DNA from: Nocardiopsis flavescens
GTDB lineage: Bacteria; Actinomycetota; Actinomycetes; Streptosporangiales; Streptosporangiaceae
Length of the DNA stretch: 64,000 bases
Reading direction: 5' to 3'
Assembly: GCF_900141985.1 (NCBI RefSeq)
Contig: NZ_FQZK01000006.1
Span: forward strand, 1-64,000
Below the pieces are notes generated by a model that had not been told where the DNA came from, searched no databases, and was given only the letters and a program-made list of their open reading frames with translations. Each line of letters starts with the position of its first letter. The stretch's first letter is position 1. The translations under genes and the position numbers were made by a program. Of this stretch, positions 7,316 through 20,700 are shown in pieces.

Positions 7316-10300
7316 TCATCCGCCCCGGTGGGGGCGGGCGGGGCGCAGGGCCGCGTCCAGGACCGGGCCGATGACGGCGAGCGCCGCCGGTCCGGTGAGG
7401 TCGTTGTGGTGGTGGTCCACGGGGGTCTCGACGATCCGGCCGTCCACGTGGTCCTTCCACAGCTCGGCCGTGATCCCGGAGGCGGGGTCGCGCCCGGCGG
7501 TGGCCGTGAAGAAGTGCACATCGCCCCGGAAGACCCGGTAGCGGGGGTCCCGCGCGACCTCGGTGGTGTACATGCGGGCCCGCACGACGCGGTCGATGGT
7601 GGCGGCGTCGAAGTCGGCCCACACGCCGTCGCTCTCGCGCAGGAACTCCACCACGTCGGCGCGCCGGTAGGGCGCGGTCAGCCGCTCGGGCAGGTCGCGC
7701 CGGCCGCTGGCGAGCAGGAACTCCAGCGCCTCCTGCTCCGCCTCGGCCGCGTCCATGGGGCCGCCGGCGGCCCGGACCGGCGCGGCGTCCATGGGGTAGG
7801 TGTCCAGCAGGGCCAGGAACGCGACCTCCTCGCCCTCCTCCTGGAGGCGGGTGGCCAGGGCGTGGGCGATCTGCCCGCCGAAGGACCAGCCCAGCAGGTG
7901 GTAGGGCCCGTCGGGCTGGACGGCGCGGATGCGGCGCAGGTAGAGGTCGGCCAGGCCGTCCAGGTCCGGCGGCACCTCCTCGCCGCGCAGGCCCGGGAAC
8001 TGGAGCCCGACGAGGGGCCGCTCCCGGTCCAGGTGCGGGGCCAGCCCGGCGTACCCCCAGGAGAAGCCGCTGGCGGGGTGCAGGCAGAACAGGGGCCGCC
8101 GGCGCCCGCCCTCGCGCAGGCGCAGGACGGTGGCGAGCAGGTCCTCCCGGCGCGGCGCCTCCAGGTAGTCGCGCAGGCGGGCCACGGTGGGGGCGGCGAT
8201 GAGGTCCCCGGCGCGCAGCCGCTGCCCGGTGCGCTTGCGGATGCGGCCCACCAGCCGCATGGCCAGCAGGGAGTGTCCGCCCAGGTCGAAGAAGTCGTCG
8301 TCCACGCCCACCCCGGGCACGCCCAGGACGGCGGCGAAGTCGGCGCACAGGGCGCGGTCGGCGTCGTCGCGGGGCGGGCGCCCGGCGGGGCCGCGGTCGG
8401 CCGGGGCGGGCAGGGCGGCGCGGTCGAGCTTGCCGTTGACGGTGAGCGGGAGCCGGTCCAGGGCGACCAGGGCGGAGGGCACCAGGGCGTCGGGCAGGAC
8501 CGACCGCAGGTCGCGGCGGACGGCGTCGGTGTCCGGGTTTTCGCCCGCGGGAACGAGGTAGCCGACGAGCCGCTTCGCGCCGGGGGCGTCCTCGCGGACC
8601 ACCACGGCGGCCTGCGCCACCGCGGGGTGGTCCTCCAGGGCGGCGACGACCTCGGCGGGCTCGATGCGCACGCCGCGGATCTTGACCTGGTCGTCGGCCC
8701 GGCCCAGGTAGTCGATGAGGCCGTCGGCGGTCCACCGCACCAGGTCGCCGGTGCGGTACATGCGCGCCCCGGGCCCGGCGTGGGGGTCGGCGACGAACCG
8801 CTCGGCGGTCAGGTCCGGGCGCCCGGCGTAGCCGCGGGCCAGGCCCACGCCCGTCACGTACAGCTCTCCCGGGACGCCGGCCCCGACGGGGCGCAGCGCG
8901 GTATCCAGGACGTGCACGTCGGTGCCGGAGATGGGCCGTCCGACGGTGGGGGCGTCGCTGTCGGCGGTGCCGCCCCCCAGGGTGTTGATGGTGTACTCGG
9001 TCGGCCCGTACAGGTTGTAGCCGAGCACGCCGGGGGTGTCGCGCAGCGTGTCCCAGACGGTGGTACCCACGGCCTCCCCGCCGAGCAGGACCAGCGGGGG
9101 CCGGTGGCGGCCGGGGTCGAGCAGCCCGTCCTCCAGCAGCTGGCCGCAGTAGGAGGGGGTGACGTTGACGACGTCGACGGCGTGCTCGGCGCAGTAGGCG
9201 ACCAGGCCCGCGGAGTCGCGGCGCAGCTCCTCGTCCATGAGGTGCACCTCGTGGCCGTCGATCAGCCACAGCAGCTCCTCCCAGGACATGTCGAAGGAGA
9301 ACGAGACGGTGTGGGCCACCCGCAGCACCCGGCCGCCCTGTTCGGCCACCACCGGGCCGAAGATCTCGGCGCGGTGGTTGACCAGCATGTTCACCAGTCC
9401 CAGGTAGGGGATCTGCACGCCCTTGGGGCGGCCGGTGGAGCCGGAGGTGTAGATGACGTACGCCAGGTGGCCGGGCCGGTGCGCGAACCGGGGCGCGGGC
9501 TCGTCGGAGGCGGCCAGGGCGGCGAGGGTGTCCGGGTGGTCCAGCAGCAGCCGGTGCCCGCCGGGGCCTTCCGGCAGGCCGGCGGCGGCCCCGGCGGTGG
9601 TGACGGTGACGGCGGGACCGGCGTCGTCGAGCATGCGGCCCAGGCGCTCGGCGGGGTGCTCCAGGTCCAGGGGGACGTAGGCCGCGCCGAGCTTGAGCAC
9701 GGCGAAGAGGACGGCCACCCAGTCCGCGGAGCGGGGCAGGGCGATGGCGACCCGCGTCTCGGGGCGGACCCCGTGTTCGGCGAGCAGCCGGGCCAGGCGC
9801 TCGGCGCGCCCGTCCAGCTCGGCGAAGGTGAGCGTCTCGTCCCGGGTGACCAGGGCGGTGCGCCCGGGGTGGCGCAGGGCGGTCTCCTCGAACAGCTCGG
9901 CCAGGGTGGACCCGGGCAGGTCGCGCTCGCGGCCCCGTCCGGGGGCGAGGGCGGCGCGCTCCCCGGCCTCGGTGAGCGGGCGCAGGGCGCCCACGGGGGC
10001 GCCGGGGGCGGCGGTGATCTGCTCCAGCAGCCGCACCACCCGGTCGAACAGGGCCCGCGCGGCCCCGGCCGTGACCGCGTCGGTGCGGTAGGCCAGGCTG
10101 AGCCGGAACTCCTCGCCGGGCTGGGCGACGAAGGTGAGCGGGTAGTGGGTGGCGTCGGAGCCGGTCACCGACTCCAGGCCGGTGGCCTCGCGGACCCGCC
10201 GGTAGCCCTCGTCGTCGCGGGGGATGTTGCGCTGCACGTAGAGGGTGTCGAACAGGCGGCGCCCGCCCACCGCGGCCTGGACGTCGGCCAGGCCGACGTG

Positions 10301-11296
10301 GTGGTGGGGCAGCAGCTCGGCCTGCTCCCCCTGGACGCGGACCAGGAGGTCGCGGACGGTCTCGGCGGGGTTCAGCCGGACCCGCACCGGGATGGTGTTG
10401 AAGAAGACGCCGATGATGGAGTCCACGCCGTCGATCTCGGGCGGGCGGCCGGCGACGGTGCTGCCGAACACGATGTCGTCGCGGCCGGTGTGGGAGCGCA
10501 GGGCCAGCCCCCAGGCGGCCAGGAGCACGGTGTTGACGGTGACGCCGAGTTCGCGGGCCAGCCCCGACACGCGCCCGACCAGGGCGGGGGCGAGCACGCC
10601 GTCGACGGTGCGGGGCATCAGGGTGGCGTCGCCGCCCTCGCCGGGGCTGACCAGGGTGCCCTCGTCCACCCCGTCCAGGGCGGCGCGCCAGGCGGCCAGG
10701 GAGCGGTCCCGGTCCTGGCGGGACAGCCACACCAGGTAGTCGCGGTAGGGGCGGGGCTCGGGCAGCCCGCCCGGGTCGCCGCCGCGCAGGTACAGCTCCA
10801 TCAGCTCGGCGTTGTACAGCTCGCCGGACCAGCCGTCCATGACGATGTGGTGGAAGGTGAGGACCAGGACGTCGCGGTCGGGGCCCAGGCGCACCAGGAC
10901 GTGCCGGACCAGGGGCGGCCGGGACAGGTCGAAGCGGCGTTCGCGCTGGGCGACGCGCACCAGGTCGAACCGGCGCCGGGCCTCCCCCTCGGGCAGGCCG
11001 GACAGGTCGACCTCCTGCCAGGCGGCGGCGACCGACCGGGGGATGAACTGGACGGGGCGCTCCACACCCTCGTGCAGGAACCCGGCGCGCAGCGCGGGGT
11101 GGCGGTCCAGGACCGCCTGGGCGGCGGCCCGCAGGGCCGCGGCGTCCACGCGGCGGCCGAACTCGAAGACGTTCTGGACGGTGTACACGTCCAGGGGCTG
11201 CTCGTCCTTGACGGAGTGGAACAGCAGCCCCTCCTGGAGCGTGGCCAGGGGGAGCACGTCCTGGATGTCGCCGGGGGCCCCGGGGGTGGTGGACAT
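7316..11296 (-). CDS. Terminal NRPS, module 5: C-A(N5-hydroxyornithine)-T-TE
   Basis: 1326 residues. Condensation domain at about 10-440 with HHIVMDG near residue 150. Adenylation domain at about 480-960: [11 protein letters not shown] near 620, specificity stretch FDMSWEEL near 670, A10 motif NGKLDRAAL near 955. Carrier domain with DLGGHSLL near 1008. Type I thioesterase at about 1045-1320 with nucleophile motif GWSFGG near 1137 and a late His in DHHHND. Reading the ten pocket positions by eye gives D-M-E-N-L-G-L-I-N, the known code for N5-hydroxy- or hydroxyformyl-ornithine. This agrees with the ornithine monooxygenase upstream. The thioesterase should release or dimerise the chain. The ATG at 11296 follows AAGGAGAGGG, 41 bp after module 4. 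It is the last gene of the biosynthetic operon. Confidence 0.93.
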   Translation of the reverse strand: MSTTPGAPGDIQDVLPLATLQEGLLFHSVKDEQPLDVYTVQNVFEFGRRVDAAALRAAAQAVLDRHPALRAGFLHEGVERPVQFIPRSVAAAWQEVDLSGLPEGEARRRFDLVRVAQRERRFDLSRPPLVRHVLVRLGPDRDVLVLTFHHIVMDGWSGELYNAELMELYLRGGDPGGLPEPRPYRDYLVWLSRQDRDRSLAAWRAALDGVDEGTLVSPGEGGDATLMPRTVDGVLAPALVGRVSGLARELGVTVNTVLLAAWGLALRSHTGRDDIVFGSTVAGRPPEIDGVDSIIGVFFNTIPVRVRLNPAETVRDLLVRVQGEQAELLPHHHVGLADVQAAVGGRRLFDTLYVQRNIPRDDEGYRRVREATGLESVTGSDATHYPLTFVAQPGEEFRLSLAYRTDAVTAGAARALFDRVVRLLEQITAAPGAPVGALRPLTEAGERAALAPGRGRERDLPGSTLAELFEETALRHPGRTALVTRDETLTFAELDGRAERLARLLAEHGVRPETRVAIALPRSADWVAVLFAVLKLGAAYVPLDLEHPAERLGRMLDDAGPAVTVTTAGAAAGLPEGPGGHRLLLDHPDTLAALAASDEPAPRFAHRPGHLAYVIYTSGSTGRPKGVQIPYLGLVNMLVNHRAEIFGPVVAEQGGRVLRVAHTVSFSFDMSWEELLWLIDGHEVHLMDEELRRDSAGLVAYCAEHAVDVVNVTPSYCGQLLEDGLLDPGRHRPPLVLLGGEAVGTTVWDTLRDTPGVLGYNLYGPTEYTINTLGGGTADSDAPTVGRPISGTDVHVLDTALRPVGAGVPGELYVTGVGLARGYAGRPDLTAERFVADPHAGPGARMYRTGDLVRWTADGLIDYLGRADDQVKIRGVRIEPAEVVAALEDHPAVAQAAVVVREDAPGAKRLVGYLVPAGENPDTDAVRRDLRSVLPDALVPSALVALDRLPLTVNGKLDRAALPAPADRGPAGRPPRDDADRALCADFAAVLGVPGVGVDDDFFDLGGHSLLAMRLVGRIRKRTGQRLRAGDLIAAPTVARLRDYLEAPRREDLLATVLRLREGGRRRPLFCLHPASGFSWGYAGLAPHLDRERPLVGLQFPGLRGEEVPPDLDGLADLYLRRIRAVQPDGPYHLLGWSFGGQIAHALATRLQEEGEEVAFLALLDTYPMDAAPVRAAGGPMDAAEAEQEALEFLLASGRRDLPERLTAPYRRADVVEFLRESDGVWADFDAATIDRVVRARMYTTEVARDPRYRVFRGDVHFFTATAGRDPASGITAELWKDHVDGRIVETPVDHHHNDLTGPAALAVIGPVLDAALRPARPHRGG

Positions 11297-11337
11297 GGCG
11301 CCCTCTCCTTGCTGGGTGGGTGGGGTGGGTCGGGGGC

Positions 11338-14300
11338 TCACGCGTCGCCCTCCCGGAGCCGGTGGAGCGCGTCGGCGCCCTCGGCGTCGAGCAGGCCGGC
11401 GAAGGGGTCCTCCCCGTCGCGCACGGGGTCCGGCTCGGGGGCGGCGGGCACCGCGCGGGCGGCGAGCCGCTCGGGGGTGCGGTGGTCGAAGACGTCGCGG
11501 ACGGTGAACTCCAGCCCGGCGCCGCGGGCGCGGGAGACCAGGCGGATGGCGGTGATGCTGTCGCCGCCCAGGGCAAAGAAGTCGGTGTCGGCGCCGACCC
11601 GGTCCAGGCCCAGGACGTCGGCGACGGCCGCGCACAGGGTCTCCTCCCCGGAGGTGCGCGGCGGGCGGCCCCCTCCCCCGGCGGGGACGGCGGGGCCGGG
11701 GTCGGGCAGGGCCCGGCGGTCGAGCTTGCCGTTGGCGTTGAGGGGGAGCGCGTCCAGGAGCAGGACCGCGGCGGGGACCATGGCGGCGGGCAGGACGCGG
11801 GCCAGCGCACCGCGCAGGGCGGCGGGGTCGGGGTCCGCTCCGGCGGCGGGGACGGCGTAGGCGGTGACGCGGGGGGCTCCGCCGGGGCCGGCGGCCACGG
11901 TGGCGGCGGCGGAGGCGACCCCGTCCAGGCGGGCCAGGGCGGCCTCGATCTCGCCGGGCTCGACGCGCACGCCGTTGATCTTGACCTGGTCGTCGGTACG
12001 GCCGAGGTGGACGACGGTGCCGTCGGGCAGGCGCCGGGCGAGGTCGCCGGTGCGGTAGAGGCGCCCGCCGTCGCCGAAGGGGTCGGCGACGAACCGCTCG
12101 GCGGTCAGGCCGGGGCGGCCCAGGTAGCCGCGGGCCAGCTGGACGCCGCCCAGGTACAGCTCTCCGGGCACGCCGGGGGGCGCGGGGCGCAGCCAGGGGT
12201 CCAGGACGTGCAGGACGGTGTTGTGGACGGGGGCGCCGATGGGCACGGTCGCGCCGCAGGCGTCGGGGCCGGCGGTGTGGGAGGTGACGTCGATGGCGGC
12301 CTCGGTGGGGCCGTAGAGGTTCTCCAGCCCCGCCCCGGGCAGGACCCGGCCGAAGTCGCGCGCCAGGTCGGCGGGCAGGCCCTCGCCGCTGGCGATGACC
12401 AGGCGCAGGTCGCGGGCGCGGGCGGCGGCGGGTTCGGCCAGGAAGGGCCGCAGCAGGGACGGCACGAAGTGGCAGACGGTGACGCCGCGGTCGGCGAACA
12501 GGTCCGCGAGCAGGGCGGGGTCGCGGTGGCCGCCGGGCGGCACGGTGACGATGGCCGCGCCTGCCGCCAGGGGCCAGAAGAACTCCCACACGGCGACGTC
12601 GAAGCCGATCGGGGTCTTCTGCGCGACGCGGTCGGCGGGGGTGAGCCGGTACCGGTCCTGGGTCCACTCCAGGCGGTTGGCCAGGGCGCGGTGGGTGACG
12701 CCGACGCCCTTGGGGCGACCGGTGGAGCCGGAGGTGAAGACGGTGTAGGCGAGGCCGTCCGGGTGGGGGTCGGCCCAGGGCAGCGGGTCGGCGGCGGCCA
12801 GGCGCTCCCGTGTCGCCGCCGCGTCCACCTCCACCACCGGAATGCGGCCGCCCGTGGCGCCGGCGGGCCCGGGGTCCCCGGGCACGCCGGCGCCACGGGC
12901 GCCGCCGGGCACGACGGTGCCACGGGCGCCCTCGGGCGCACCGGACCCGCCGCCGGCACCGGGCACGACGGTGTCCCCGGCCGGGGCACCTCCGGCAGCG
13001 GGGTCCCCGGCGTCCGGGCCTGCGGGGCGCACCCCGGGGGGCGCCCCCGGCACCGCGGGGCCGCCGGCCAGGGCGGCGGCCAGCACGGGGGCCGTGGCGG
13101 TGTCGGTGACCAGGGCCAGCGCCCCGGCGCGAGCGGCCGTGTCCGCCAGGCGGGCGGGCGGGTGGTCGGTGTCCAGCGGCAGGTACGCGGCGCCGGTGCG
13201 GACCACGGCCAGGAGCGCGGTGACCAGGTCGGCGCCGCGCGGCAGGGCCACGGCCACGACCTTCTCAGGACCGGCGCCGTGCCCGGCGAGCAGGGCGGCC
13301 AGCCGCCCGGCGTCGTCGTGCAGGCGGGCGTGGGTCAGGGTGCGCCCGCCGTCGACGACGGCGGTGCGGTCGGCGTGGACGGCCGCCGCGGGGGCCAGCA
13401 GGGCGGTGAGGGTGGTGCGCAGGCCGGGGGCGGCGGTGTCGTTGTGGCGGCGCAGGGCGGCGTGCTGGTCCGCGGTGAGCGGGTCCAGGGCGCGCAGCGG
13501 CCGGTCCGGCGCGTCCAGGACGCGTGCGAGCAGGTGGGCGAACAGGTCGAAAACCTGGTGGGCGTCCTCCTCGGGCACGCCGCGGTGGTCCAGGCGGAGC
13601 AGGCCCTCGTCGGGCAGCGCGGTCAGGACCACCGGGTAGTGGGTGGCGTCGCGCACGCGGACCCGCCCCGGGCGCGGCCCGCCCGTATCGGCCCCGGCGG
13701 GGACGAGGGGGTAGTTCTCGACGACGAGGAGGGTGTCGAAGAGGGTGCCGTGCCCGGCGGCCCGCTGGATCTCCGCGAGCCCCGCCCCGTGGTGGTCCAG
13801 GAGGTCGGCCTGGGCCAGGTGCAGGCGGCGCAGCAGGTCGAGGGCGGTCTCGCCCGGGCGGGTGCGTACCCGGACCGGCAGGGTGTTGGTGAACAGGCCG
13901 ACCATGTCCCCCGCGCCGGGCAGGTCGGCGGGCCGCCCGGAGAAGGGCTGTCCGAAGACCGTGTCGGTGCGGCCGGTGGCGGCGCCCAGGGTGAGGCCCC
14001 AGACCGCCTGGAGGACGGTGTTGACGCCGGTCCCGGCCGCGGCGGCCAGGGCGCGCAGCCGCTTCGCGGTCCCCGCGTCCAGGGTGCGCTCGATCCGCCG
14101 GGGCGTCCCGGCCGGGCCGGCGCCGGGGGCGAGCAGGGTGGGGCCGTCCAGTCCGGCCAGGGCGGCGGACCAGGCGGCCCGGTCGGCGTCGCGGTCGCGG
14201 TGCGCCAGCCGGGCCAGGTGGTCCCGGTAGCGGGGCGCGGGCCCGGGCGGGGGCCCGCCGGCGTGGAGCCGCAGCAGGTCGCGGACCAGCAGCGGCAGCG

Positions 14301-14763
14301 ACCAGCCGTCCAGCAGGATGTGGTGGGCGGTGACCACCAGGACGGTGCGGTCGGGCCCGTCGGTGAGCGCGTGGAAGCGCAGCAGCGGCGGGGCGGCCAG
14401 GTCGAACCGGTGCGCGAACTCGGCGTCGGCGATCCGGTCCTCGGCCGCCTGCGCGCCCTCGGCGGGCAGGGCGGTGAGGTGCCAGTCCACGTCCGTGTCG
14501 GCGGGGACGAACTGCACGGGCTCGTCGAGGTCCTCGTGCCAGAACCCGGCGCCGAGGTGGGGGTGGCGCTCCAGGAGCGCCGCGGCGGCACGGCGCAGCC
14601 GGCGGGGGTCGGCGGGCCCGAGCAGCTCCAGGCGGACCTGGAGGTTGTAGACGTCCCCGGTGCCGTCGCCGCCGGCCAGGACGTGGTGGAAGAGCAGCCC
14701 TTCCTGGAGGGGGCCCAGCGGCAGGACGTCGGCGATCGCCCCGGTGTTCTCCTGCGCGGTCAT
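11338..14763 (-). CDS. NRPS module 4: C-A(Ser)-T
   Basis: 1141 residues. Condensation domain at about 10-440 ([13 protein letters not shown] at the start, HHILLDG near 148). Adenylation domain at about 460-1010: [10 protein letters not shown] near 680, [12 protein letters not shown] near 723, A10 [11 protein letters not shown] near 1010. Carrier with ALGGDSITA near 1070. The pocket reads D-V-W-H-I-S-L-I-D, very close to the standard serine code D-V-W-H-L-S-L-I-D, so Ser is predicted with good confidence. Between the A2 and A3 regions the A domain holds an extra Gly/Ala/Pro/Val-rich stretch of about 75 residues, coded by repetitive DNA near 12830-13060. The ATG at 14763 overlaps the stop of the preceding NRPS by 4 bases (ATGA), so the two are translationally coupled. 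Confidence 0.93.
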   Translation of the reverse strand: MTAQENTGAIADVLPLGPLQEGLLFHHVLAGGDGTGDVYNLQVRLELLGPADPRRLRRAAAALLERHPHLGAGFWHEDLDEPVQFVPADTDVDWHLTALPAEGAQAAEDRIADAEFAHRFDLAAPPLLRFHALTDGPDRTVLVVTAHHILLDGWSLPLLVRDLLRLHAGGPPPGPAPRYRDHLARLAHRDRDADRAAWSAALAGLDGPTLLAPGAGPAGTPRRIERTLDAGTAKRLRALAAAAGTGVNTVLQAVWGLTLGAATGRTDTVFGQPFSGRPADLPGAGDMVGLFTNTLPVRVRTRPGETALDLLRRLHLAQADLLDHHGAGLAEIQRAAGHGTLFDTLLVVENYPLVPAGADTGGPRPGRVRVRDATHYPVVLTALPDEGLLRLDHRGVPEEDAHQVFDLFAHLLARVLDAPDRPLRALDPLTADQHAALRRHNDTAAPGLRTTLTALLAPAAAVHADRTAVVDGGRTLTHARLHDDAGRLAALLAGHGAGPEKVVAVALPRGADLVTALLAVVRTGAAYLPLDTDHPPARLADTAARAGALALVTDTATAPVLAAALAGGPAVPGAPPGVRPAGPDAGDPAAGGAPAGDTVVPGAGGGSGAPEGARGTVVPGGARGAGVPGDPGPAGATGGRIPVVEVDAAATRERLAAADPLPWADPHPDGLAYTVFTSGSTGRPKGVGVTHRALANRLEWTQDRYRLTPADRVAQKTPIGFDVAVWEFFWPLAAGAAIVTVPPGGHRDPALLADLFADRGVTVCHFVPSLLRPFLAEPAAARARDLRLVIASGEGLPADLARDFGRVLPGAGLENLYGPTEAAIDVTSHTAGPDACGATVPIGAPVHNTVLHVLDPWLRPAPPGVPGELYLGGVQLARGYLGRPGLTAERFVADPFGDGGRLYRTGDLARRLPDGTVVHLGRTDDQVKINGVRVEPGEIEAALARLDGVASAAATVAAGPGGAPRVTAYAVPAAGADPDPAALRGALARVLPAAMVPAAVLLLDALPLNANGKLDRRALPDPGPAVPAGGGGRPPRTSGEETLCAAVADVLGLDRVGADTDFFALGGDSITAIRLVSRARGAGLEFTVRDVFDHRTPERLAARAVPAAPEPDPVRDGEDPFAGLLDAEGADALHRLREGDA

Positions 14764-17700
14764 CGCCGCCTCCTCCACATCGATGCGAGCCGGTCCATCT
14801 GGTCGGGGGCCAGTGAGATCAGGGGTTCCTCCGGTGCCGCGGGTTCGGGCGGAGTGTCGGGGGCGGGGACGGCGACGGCGGCCAGGTCGGCGACCAGGGG
14901 GTGGCGGAAGACCTGGCGTCCGGTGACCTGCCAGCCCGCCTTGCGGGCGGCGCCGACCAGGCGCAGGGTCAGGACGCTGTCGCCGCCCAGGGCGAAGAAG
15001 TCCTCGTCGGCGCCGACCCGGTCCAGGCCCAGGACATGGGCGTAGACCGCGCACAGGGCGCGTTCGGCGTCGGTGGCGGGCGCGCGGCCGACGGTGCGGC
15101 CGGTGTGCGGGTCCGGGTCGGGCAGGGCGTTGCGGTCGATCTTGCCGTTGGCGGTGAGGGGGAACGCGTCCACCGGGACGAACGCCGACGGGATCATGTA
15201 GTCGGGCAGGGAGGCCGCCAGGGCGGCACGCAGCCCGGTGTCGTCGGCGGTGCCGTCGGACAGCACGTGGGCGATGAGCCGGTGGTGCCCGGCGTCGTCC
15301 GCGCGGGCGGAGACGACGGCCTGGGCGACGCCCTCGACCGCGCCCAGGGCCGCCTCGATCTCGCCGGGTTCGATGCGAAAGCCCCGCACCTTGACCTGGA
15401 AGTCGGCCCGGCCGAGGAAGTCCAGGGTGCCGTCCGGGTTGCGCCGGGCCAGGTCGCCGGTGCGGTACATCCGCGTCCCGGGCGGACCGAAGGGGTCGGC
15501 GACGAACCGCTCCGCGGTCAGCGGCAGGCGACCGTGGTAGCCCGGCGCCACCCCCTCCCCCGCGATGTACAGGTCGCCGGGCACCCCGGTGGGGACGGGG
15601 GCCAGTCCGGCGTCCAGGACGTGCACCCGGGTGTTGGCGATGGGGCGGCCGATGGTGACGGGGCTTTCGGGGCACACGGGCGCGGTGGTGGACCAGATCG
15701 TGGTCTCGGTGGGCCCGTACACGTTGGTGACGGAGGCGGCGCGCGAGGCCAGCGCCTCGGCCAGGTCCGGGGGCAGCGCCTCGCCGCCGACCAGGATCCG
15801 CAGCCCGTCCAGCGCCTCCGGGCGGGTCTCCAGGAGCATCCGCCACAGGGTGGGGGTGGCCTGGACGGTGCCGATGCCGCCGGTGGCGAGCACCTCGCCC
15901 AGGGCGGCGCCGTCGCGGACGGTGTCCTTGTCGGCCAGCACCACGGTGGCGCCGGAGAGCAGCGGCAGGTACAGCTCCAGGGCGGAGATGTCGAACCCCA
16001 CCGTGGTCACCGCCAGCCAGCGCTCCCCCGGCTCCAGCGGGAACCGCTCCCCCATATCGGTCAGGAAGTTCGCCAGGTTGCGGTGCGAGACCACCACACC
16101 CTTGGGACGCCCCGTGGACCCGGACGTGTAGAGGATGTACGCGGCGCGGTCGGGGCCGGTCCGCGCGTCCCACGCCTCGGGGTCCTCCCCGGCGCCCGTG
16201 ACGGGCCCGGCGGTGTCCAGGTCCAGGACGGGGACGGCGGTCCCCGGGGGCGGGGCGGTCCCGCCGCCGGTCACCAGCAGCACGGCCGCGGAGTCGTCGA
16301 GCATGTACGCGGTCCGGTCGGCCGGGAACTCCGGGTCCAGCGGCAGGTACACGCCGCCGACCCGCTGCACGGCCAGCAGGGCGGCGACCAGGTCGGCGGT
16401 GCGCGGCAGCGCGACCGCCACCACCTGGCCGGGGCGCACCCCGCGGGCGCGCAGCAGCGCGGCGACCTCGCACGTCCGGGCCTGCACCGCGGCGTAGGCG
16501 TGCTCTCCGGCGGCGTCGCGCACGGCGGTCCCGCCGGGGGTGCGCGCGGCCCAGGCGGCGAGGGCGTCGCAGGGCCGGGGCGCGGTGATCGGGGCGCCGG
16601 TGGCGTGGGACGCGGCCAACCGCTCCCGCTCGCCGTCCTCCAGCACCCCGATGTCCGCGACCGGCAGGTCCGGGTCGGCGGCGGCAGCGGCGAGCACCCG
16701 CACCAGGCGGCGGACGATCCGCTCGGCGCTGCCGGGGTCGAACAGGTCGGCGGAGAAGTTGAGCGCCAGCCGGCTCCCGCGCCCGGGGTCCTCGATGTAG
16801 GCGAACTCCAGGTCGAACCGGGCGGTGTCCAGCGGGGTCTCCAGCAGGTGCGTGGCCGACCCGAACAGGGCGCCGGCCCCGGCAGGGCGCCGCTGGTGGG
16901 ACACCATGGTCTGGAACAGCGGGTGGCGGCTGACCGACCGCCCGGGGGCCAGCGCCTCCACGACCGCGTCGAAGGGGGCGTCGGCGTGGGCGAACCCGGC
17001 CAGGTCCACGGCCCGCACCCGCTCCAGGAGTTCGGCGAAGGTGGGGCGTCCGCCCAGGTCCAGGCGGAGGACCAGGGTGTTGAGGAAGAACCCGACGGCG
17101 TCCTGGGTGCCCTCGTCGGCGCGGTCGGCGACGGGGCTGCCCAGCGGGATGTCGTCCCCGGCGCCGAGCCGGTGCAGCAGCACCGCCACGGCGGCCTGCA
17201 CGACCATGAACACGGTGACGCCGTGCTTCACGGCCAGCCCGCGCAGGGCCGCGTCCAGGTCGGGGTCCACGGGCACCCCGGCCAGGCCGCCGCGGTGGGA
17301 GGCCACGGCGGGGCGGGGCCGGTCGGTGGGCAGGGACAGCTCGTCGGGCAGGCCCTGGAGGGCCCGCCTCCAGTGCTCCAGGAGGGCGGCGAGCGGGCTG
17401 TCGGGGTCGGCGGCCCCGCCCAGCAGGTCGGCGCGGGCGGCGGCGTAGTCGGAGTAGCGCACCGGCAGCGGGGCCCACCCCGGGGCCCGGCCGTCCAGGC
17501 GGGCCCGGTAGGCGGTGTCCAGGTCGGCCAGCAGCGGGCCGAAGGACCACTCGTCGGCGGCCAGGTGGTGCAGCACCAGGAGCAGCACGCACCCGTCCCC
17601 GACACCGGGGCCGGTGAGCAGGCGCATCCGCAGCGGCGGGCGGGCGGCCAGGTCGAACGGCAGGGCGGTGATCCGGGCGAGTGCGGCGTCCAGGTCCCCC

Positions 17701-20700
17701 TCCACGCGTTCGGCGCGCACGTGCGCGGCGACGGCGCCGGCGTCCAGCAGGACGGGTTCGGGCTCGTCGGCGACGGCGCGCACGACGGTGCGCAGCACCT
17801 CGTGGCGTTCGGCCAGGTCCACGGCGGCGGCGCGCAGCGCGTCCTCGTCGAGCGGGTCGGCGACGCGCACGGCCAGCGGGACGTTGTAGGCGCCGCCGGG
17901 TTCGTGGACCCGGTCGATGAGCCAGAGCCTGCGCTGGGCGTGGGACAGGCGGGGGCGCCCGTCGCGGAGCGGCACCACCGGCGGGCGGCCGGGCCCGGCC
18001 TGCCGGATGCGGCGGGCCAGGGCGGCCGGGGTGGGCGCCTCGAAGAGGTCGCGCACCCCCGCCTCGGCGCCGAGCAGGGTGCGGGCGCGGGCGGCGACGC
18101 GGGTGGCCAGCAGGGAGTGCCCACCCAGGGCGAAGAAGTCGTCGTCGGGTCCGACGCCGTCGCGGCCCAGGACGTCGCCGAACAGGTGGCAGAGGATCTC
18201 CTCGCCGGGGGTGGCGGGGGCGCGGCGCCCGCCGCGGCCGTCTCCGCCGCCGTCCGGGGAGCCCGGGTCGGGCAGGGCGTTGCGGTCGATCTTGCCGTTG
18301 GCGGTGAGGGGGAACGCGTCGACCGGGACGAACGCCGACGGGACCATGTAGTCGGGCAGGCTCCGCGCCAGGTGGGCCCGCAGGGCGGCCGGAGCGGGTG
18401 CGGGCGCGTCGGGGTCGGGCACGAGGTGGGCGACGAGCCGGGCGTTCCCGTCCGGGTCTGCGGGGGCGGTGACCACGGCCTGGGCGACGCCCTCGACCGC
18501 GCCCAGGGCGGCCTCGATCTCGCCGGGTTCGATGCGAAAGCCCCGCACCTTGACCTGGAAGTCGGCCCGGCCGAGGAAGTCCAGGGTGCCGTCGGTGTTG
18601 CGTCTGGCCAGGTCACCGGTGCGGTACATCCGGCTCCCGGGCGGGCCGAAGGGGTCGGCGACGAACCGCTCCGCGGTCAGCGGCAGCCGGCCGTGGTAGC
18701 CCGGCGCCACCCCCTCCCCGGCGATGTACAGGTCGCCGGGGACGCCGGCCGGGGCCGGGCGCAGCGCCGCGTCCAGGACGTGGACCCGGGTGTTGGCGAC
18801 GGGGCGGCCGATGGTGACCGGGCCGTCCGCGGTGAGCGGGGCGGTGGTGGACCAGATCGTGGTCTCGGTGGGCCCGTACACGTTGTGGGCGGCCTCCGCG
18901 CGGGTGGCGAGTACCGCGGCCAGGTCGGCCGGGACCGCCTCGCCGCCGACCAGGACGCGCAGGCCGTCCAGGACGGCGGGGTCGTGCTCGGTCAGGGAGC
19001 GCCACAGCGACGGGGTGGCCTGGGCGATGGTGGCCCCGCTGCGTTCGAGCAGCCCGGCCAGGAGCCGGGGGTCGCGGACGGTGTCCTTGTCGGCCAGGAC
19101 GACCGTCGCCCCGAACCGCAGCGGCAGGTACAGCTCCAGGGCGGAGATGTCGAACCCCACCGTGGTCACCGCCAGCCAGCGCTCCCCCGGCTCCAGCGGG
19201 AACCGCTCCCCCATGTCGGTCAGGAAGTTCGCCAGGTTGCGGTGCGAGACCACCACGCCCTTGGGACGCCCCGTGGACCCGGACGTGTAGAGGATGTAGG
19301 CGAGGGGGCCGTGCGCGTCGGCGTCGGCGGGCACGGCGACCGGGCCGGAGGCGTCCAGGTCCAGGACGGAGACCGGGGAACCGGCGGGGGCCTTGGTGCC
19401 GCCCCCGGTGACGATCAGGGTCGCCCCGGAGTCGGCGAGCATGTACGCGGTCCGGTCGGCCGGGAACTCCGGGTCCAGCGGCAGGTAGGTGCAGCCCAGG
19501 CGCTGGACGGCCAGCAGGGCGGCCACCAGGTCGACGGTGCGCGGCAGCGCGACCGCGATCACCTCGCCGGGGCGGACCCCGTGGGCGCGCAGCAGGGCGA
19601 GGACGCGCTCGACCCGGGCGGCGAGCCGGGCGTAGGTGTGCTCTCCCCCGGCGTCGACCACGGCGACCGCGTCGGGGGTGCGCACGGCCCAGGCGGTGAG
19701 GGAGTCGCAGGGCCGGTCCGTGTCGATGGGGCGTGCGGTGGCGTTGGGCGCCTGGGCGAGGGCGCGTTCGGCGCCGGTGGTGACCGGGGTGGCGGCGACG
19801 GTGCGCCCGGGGTCGGCGGCGATCGCGGCCAGGGTGGTGCGCAGCCGCTCCAGCAGGGTGCGGGCGGTGGCGGCGTCCACGGCGTCGGGGCGGTGGCACA
19901 GCCGCAGGCCCAGCCGCTCGCCCGGGAACACGTTGAGGGACACCGGGTAGTGGGTGGCGTCCTGCACCCGCACGTCGGTGAGCCGCACCCCGGCGTGGTC
20001 GCGGTCGGCCAGGGCGTCGCGGGCCGGGAAGTTCTCGAACACCAGGAGGGTGTCGAACAGGGGCGAGGTCCCGGCCAGCTCCTGGGTGCGGGTGAGCGCG
20101 GTGTGGTGGTGCTCGGCCAGGGCGACCTGGCGGCGCTGGAGGTCGCGGGCCAGGTCGGCGACCGGGGTGCCGGGGGCGGTGCGCAGCCGGACCGGGACGG
20201 TGTTGATGAACAGCCCGAGGATGGACTCCACCCCGGGCAGGTCGGCGGGCCGTCCGGAGACGGTCGCGCCGAAGACCACGTCGGTGCGGCCGGTGGCGCC
20301 GCCCAGCACCAGCCCCCAGGCCGTCTGGACCAGGGTGTTGACGGTGACGCCCAGGTCGCGGGCGGCGGCGGTGAGCGCCCCGGTGGACTCCTGGGCCAGG
20401 GCGCCGGTGAGGACCTCCTGTCCGGCGCCGCCGTGGGCGGGGGCGCCGGGGGCGAGCAGGGTGGGGCCGTCCAGTCCGCCCAGTTCGGCCCGCCAGGCGG
20501 CGTCGGCCGCGTCGGCGTCGCGGGTGGCGAGCCGGGCCAGGTGGTCGCGGAACCCGAGGGCGGGGGCGGGGGTGGCCGGGTCGGCGTAGCGGTCGAACAG
20601 CGCCCGCAGGAACAGCGGGGTGGACCAGCCGTCGAGCAGGGTGTGGTGGTCGGTGGCGACCAGGGTGTGGTCGTCGTCGGCGCGGCGCACCAGGGTGAAC

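Noticed and set aside
12830..13060. Frameshift or extra domain in the Ser A domain
   Set aside because: The frame stays open and the A3 motif follows normally; the insert is low-complexity and fits a loop expansion.
7328..15045. Other long plus-strand frames over the NRPS genes
   Set aside because: Same antisense effect; the minus-strand frames hold complete, ordered NRPS motifs.
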